Shown: in pieces, positions 39,648 to 41,374 of the stretch
Position numbering within the stretch: position 1 is the stretch's first letter
Layout of the letters: each line of letters opens with the position of its first letter
From: a virus
Length of the DNA stretch: 41,374 nucleotides
Strand: one strand, 5' to 3'
IMG/VR virus record: IMGVR_UViG_3300008448_000206
Coordinates: 1-41,374 of that record
Program-made: the position numbers and the translations under genes
Notes under the pieces: generated by a model
Seen by the model: only the letters and a program-made list of their open reading frames with translations
What the model was told of the DNA's origin: nothing
The model's database searches: none

Positions 39648-40133
39648 TTAAGCGCCGGTCAAGGCGATAACGGCAAGACCTGCCGCCGCGTTTGCAAAGC
39701 GCGTGACCTTGGCGTTTGCGATTTGGGTTTGGCCTGCGCCCGCGTTACCCGCGCCCAAAGTGCCGTCGGCATTGACGAAATACACGCCGTCGCCGATGTT
39801 GGCCGCGCCCGCGAGGGCGACGCAAAGCTCGTCCATTGTGGCGAACTCGCAAACGGTGCCAGCGGGTACGGTCAGCGTCGGGGCCAGCGGGCCGCCTGCG
39901 CTCGTGCCGATGGATTGCAGGGCCTTCGGGTTGCAAAGGATACCGCCAAAAGCGCCCGTGCCGCCCGGTTGAAACTGGCCGTCGGCCGAGTCAATGGTAA
40001 AGGCGCGACCGACGACGATGTTCGCGGCGGTGCCCTTCACGACGCCGGGTTGCGCACGACGCGGGCCGGAAAAGACGCTTTCGCCGACGACGCCGAAACC
40101 CTGATTTGCTGCGATGGTAGATTGGAAGCCCAT
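39648..40133 (-). CDS. Capsid cement / decoration protein
   Basis: 161 residues. GFQSTIAANQGFGVVGESVFSGPRRAQPG at the start and a beta-rich Gly/Ala body (LAPTLTVPAGTVCEFATMDELCVAL; GDGVYFVNADGTLGAG) match structural-cement proteins found just before DUF2184 capsid genes. Likely a capsid-stabilising decoration. RBS AAAGGGGAG before ATG 40133. Confidence 0.85.
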   Translation of the reverse strand: MGFQSTIAANQGFGVVGESVFSGPRRAQPGVVKGTAANIVVGRAFTIDSADGQFQPGGTGAFGGILCNPKALQSIGTSAGGPLAPTLTVPAGTVCEFATMDELCVALAGAANIGDGVYFVNADGTLGAGNAGAGQTQIANAKVTRFANAAAGLAVIALTGA

Positions 40134-40136
40134 GAT

Positions 40137-41374
40137 TTACTCCCCTTTCAGGTGTTTGGTTACGAAGTTGCCGCCCTTGGAAGGGGCCGCGCCATCCATA
40201 CCCGACACGGAAGCGGCGGGAGTAGCGGCGGGCTTGGCTTGCAAGTAGCCTTCGAGCATTGCGGCTTGAACGCCCTTGTCGGCTTTGATGCCGAGTTTAT
40301 CGCAACCGTAGCTCACCACGTCGTCGAGGGTCATCGAAGCATGGTCGAAGGTGCCCACGTGTTGCGAAATCTTCGCGGCCAGTGTGTCGCGCTTGGCGAT
40401 GCGGCCCAGCACGCTACGCTCGATTGCGGCGGCGTCCATGCCTGCGCCTGCGGGGGTGCCTTCGCCGCCTTCGCCTTCTTTCTTGGCTTCGGGGGCGGGG
40501 GTCGCCGGGTCGGTTGCGGCGGTTGCGGCCGGGGGTGCGCCTTTGTCGCCTGCGGGTTCGGCGGTAACGGCCGGGGCCGCCATCTTGCCGAATGCTTCGG
40601 TCAGTTTCGCGACTTGCGGGGCAAGCTCGGAAACCACGGCGATACATTGTTCGAGGGTCATAGAACCCGCGCCGCCGCCTTTGTTTTCTTCTGCCATTTC
40701 TAGCTCCTTTGCATCAAAAGTGAAAGTGAAGTGATCCATAACGGCCACGTCAGGCCCCATGCGCCCCTCAGTTACGAGGGCTAAATGGTTGCCCCTTATC
40801 TTACGCTGTATTGCGTCATAACGTAAGCCGTTCCAAACGCCCGCCGTCATGTCGTAAATACAACGATAGCCGGCCGAAAGCTCGCGCTTTCCTGCCTGTA
40901 TCAAAGCCGCTAGTGTAGAGGAAAACGCTTTGATGTTGGCGTACAACACGCCGTCTTTGAAGAAAACTTCTTCGCCGATAACCCCTTGTACGCCCTTTTT
41001 CTCGGCAGGCAAAGCCCGGTCGGTCATTTCCTGCGCTACCGGCCCGAGCATTACGTGTTCGTCAATCCAAGGCAGTAACTTGAACGACGCGACGCATTCG
41101 GGGTCGGCCAATTCTTCGGGCGGCCGCAACACTTGAAAGATGCGGTCAGCATCCGGGCCAGTGAGGCCGAGTTGCCGCCCTGAGTACGGGAAAATTCCCG
41201 CCTTGCTGATAGGGTTCGCCTTGAGTTCAAACCAGCCGTTACCGTCGTACTCGCGCGCGTCCATGCCAACGCCGAGGGCGGGCAGGGCGGCAAGCGTGGC
41301 CGCGACGCCCGGGTGCAACGGTTGCGGCAAGGCGGCCAGCGGTGCCCACACGAAGCCCAAATGCTCGGGGTTAA
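40137..41374 (-). CDS. C-terminal part of Nudix-DUF2213 fusion protein (cut by contig end)
   Basis: Continues in frame from the part at 1-493 (bases 41261-41374 repeat bases 1-114). DUF2213 signs: [63 protein letters not shown] and RGNHLALV. The last ~180 residues are an Ala/Pro/Glu-rich linker and a helical end ([18 protein letters not shown]), which could act as a scaffold. DUF2213 proteins are treated as prohead maturation proteases. Confidence 0.88.
   Translation of the reverse strand, partial: NPEHLGFVWAPLAALPQPLHPGVAATLAALPALGVGMDAREYDGNGWFELKANPISKAGIFPYSGRQLGLTGPDADRIFQVLRPPEELADPECVASFKLLPWIDEHVMLGPVAQEMTDRALPAEKKGVQGVIGEEVFFKDGVLYANIKAFSSTLAALIQAGKRELSAGYRCIYDMTAGVWNGLRYDAIQRKIRGNHLALVTEGRMGPDVAVMDHFTFTFDAKELEMAEENKGGGAGSMTLEQCIAVVSELAPQVAKLTEAFGKMAAPAVTAEPAGDKGAPPAATAATDPATPAPEAKKEGEGGEGTPAGAGMDAAAIERSVLGRIAKRDTLAAKISQHVGTFDHASMTLDDVVSYGCDKLGIKADKGVQAAMLEGYLQAKPAATPAASVSGMDGAAPSKGGNFVTKHLKGE
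41261..41374. repeat. Right copy of 114-bp contig-end direct repeat
   Basis: Identical to bases 1-114. Counting it once gives about 41,260 unique bases. Confidence 0.95.

Noticed and set aside
1-41374. Integrase or lysogeny module
   Set aside because: No recombinase motifs or attachment-site-like repeats were found. The mini-TetR is better explained as an early gene regulator.
1-41374. tRNA genes, CRISPR arrays or insertion sequences
   Set aside because: No cloverleaf-like segments, no regularly spaced repeats and no transposase frame were seen by eye. The repeated blocks found are promoters.

Overview
The window looks like the complete genome of a small, GC-rich, contractile-tailed phage (myovirus morphotype), written as a linear contig whose first and last 114 bases are identical. 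Removing one copy leaves about 41,260 unique bases that close into a circle. The circle joins one gene cut by the contig ends, so this is a circular or circularly permuted map and not a fragment of a host chromosome. No integrase, excisionase, tRNA, rRNA or CRISPR array is visible. The genome is therefore probably that of a virulent phage. GC-rich codon use, the GGAGG-type ribosome sites and the protein families suggest a proteobacterial host, and Burkholderiales is my guess. The order of capsid, tail and baseplate families recalls small myoviruses such as the Bcep781 group, Pseudomonas E217 and cyanophage Pam3. That comparison is from memory of the families and was not searched.

Layout. An AT-rich, pyrimidine-rich intergenic region (6299-6733) separates two divergent arms. 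Leftward from it, on the minus strand and across the contig ends, runs one late block. It holds TerS, TerL, portal, Mu-F-like protein, two unknown genes, a Nudix-DUF2213 fusion (split by the contig ends), capsid cement, major capsid protein, neck and connector proteins, sheath, tube, frameshifted tail chaperone, tape measure, baseplate (Dit-like, plug, hub, spike, wedge, J, DUF2612), tail fibre and its chaperone, a papain-fold hydrolase, small membrane proteins, and a lysis cassette (holin candidates, M15 endolysin, Rz/Rz1). Rightward, on the plus strand, come many small early genes (6734-10238), several with zinc-binding cysteines, and a ParB-like protein. A minus-strand replication block follows (10279-15228: prim-pol/helicase, mini-TetR, VRR-NUC nuclease, SF2 helicase). 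After it comes a plus-strand block (15328-22508: Pro/Ala-rich protein, DUF2800 RecB/Cas4-like nuclease, ssDNA-binding protein, family-A DNA polymerase and small genes). The two arms converge and overlap at 22477-22508.

How it works together. The replication proteins (prim-pol/helicase, SF2 helicase, polymerase, SSB, nucleases) make up a largely self-sufficient replication and recombination set. Early control appears to rest on two families of repeated promoters. Family A has three copies of a 47-bp block containing a consensus-like sigma-70 promoter and the start of the leader. Family B has four copies of an imperfect palindrome, CTTGAC-N6-GACAAG, overlapping the -35 element. One family-B site lies directly in front of a 104-residue TetR-type helix-turn-helix protein, which is the obvious candidate regulator. 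A third B site lies between two divergent promoters with overlapping -10 boxes. This compact regulatory circuit is the most interesting feature of the window. The protein families themselves are mostly recognisable phage families.
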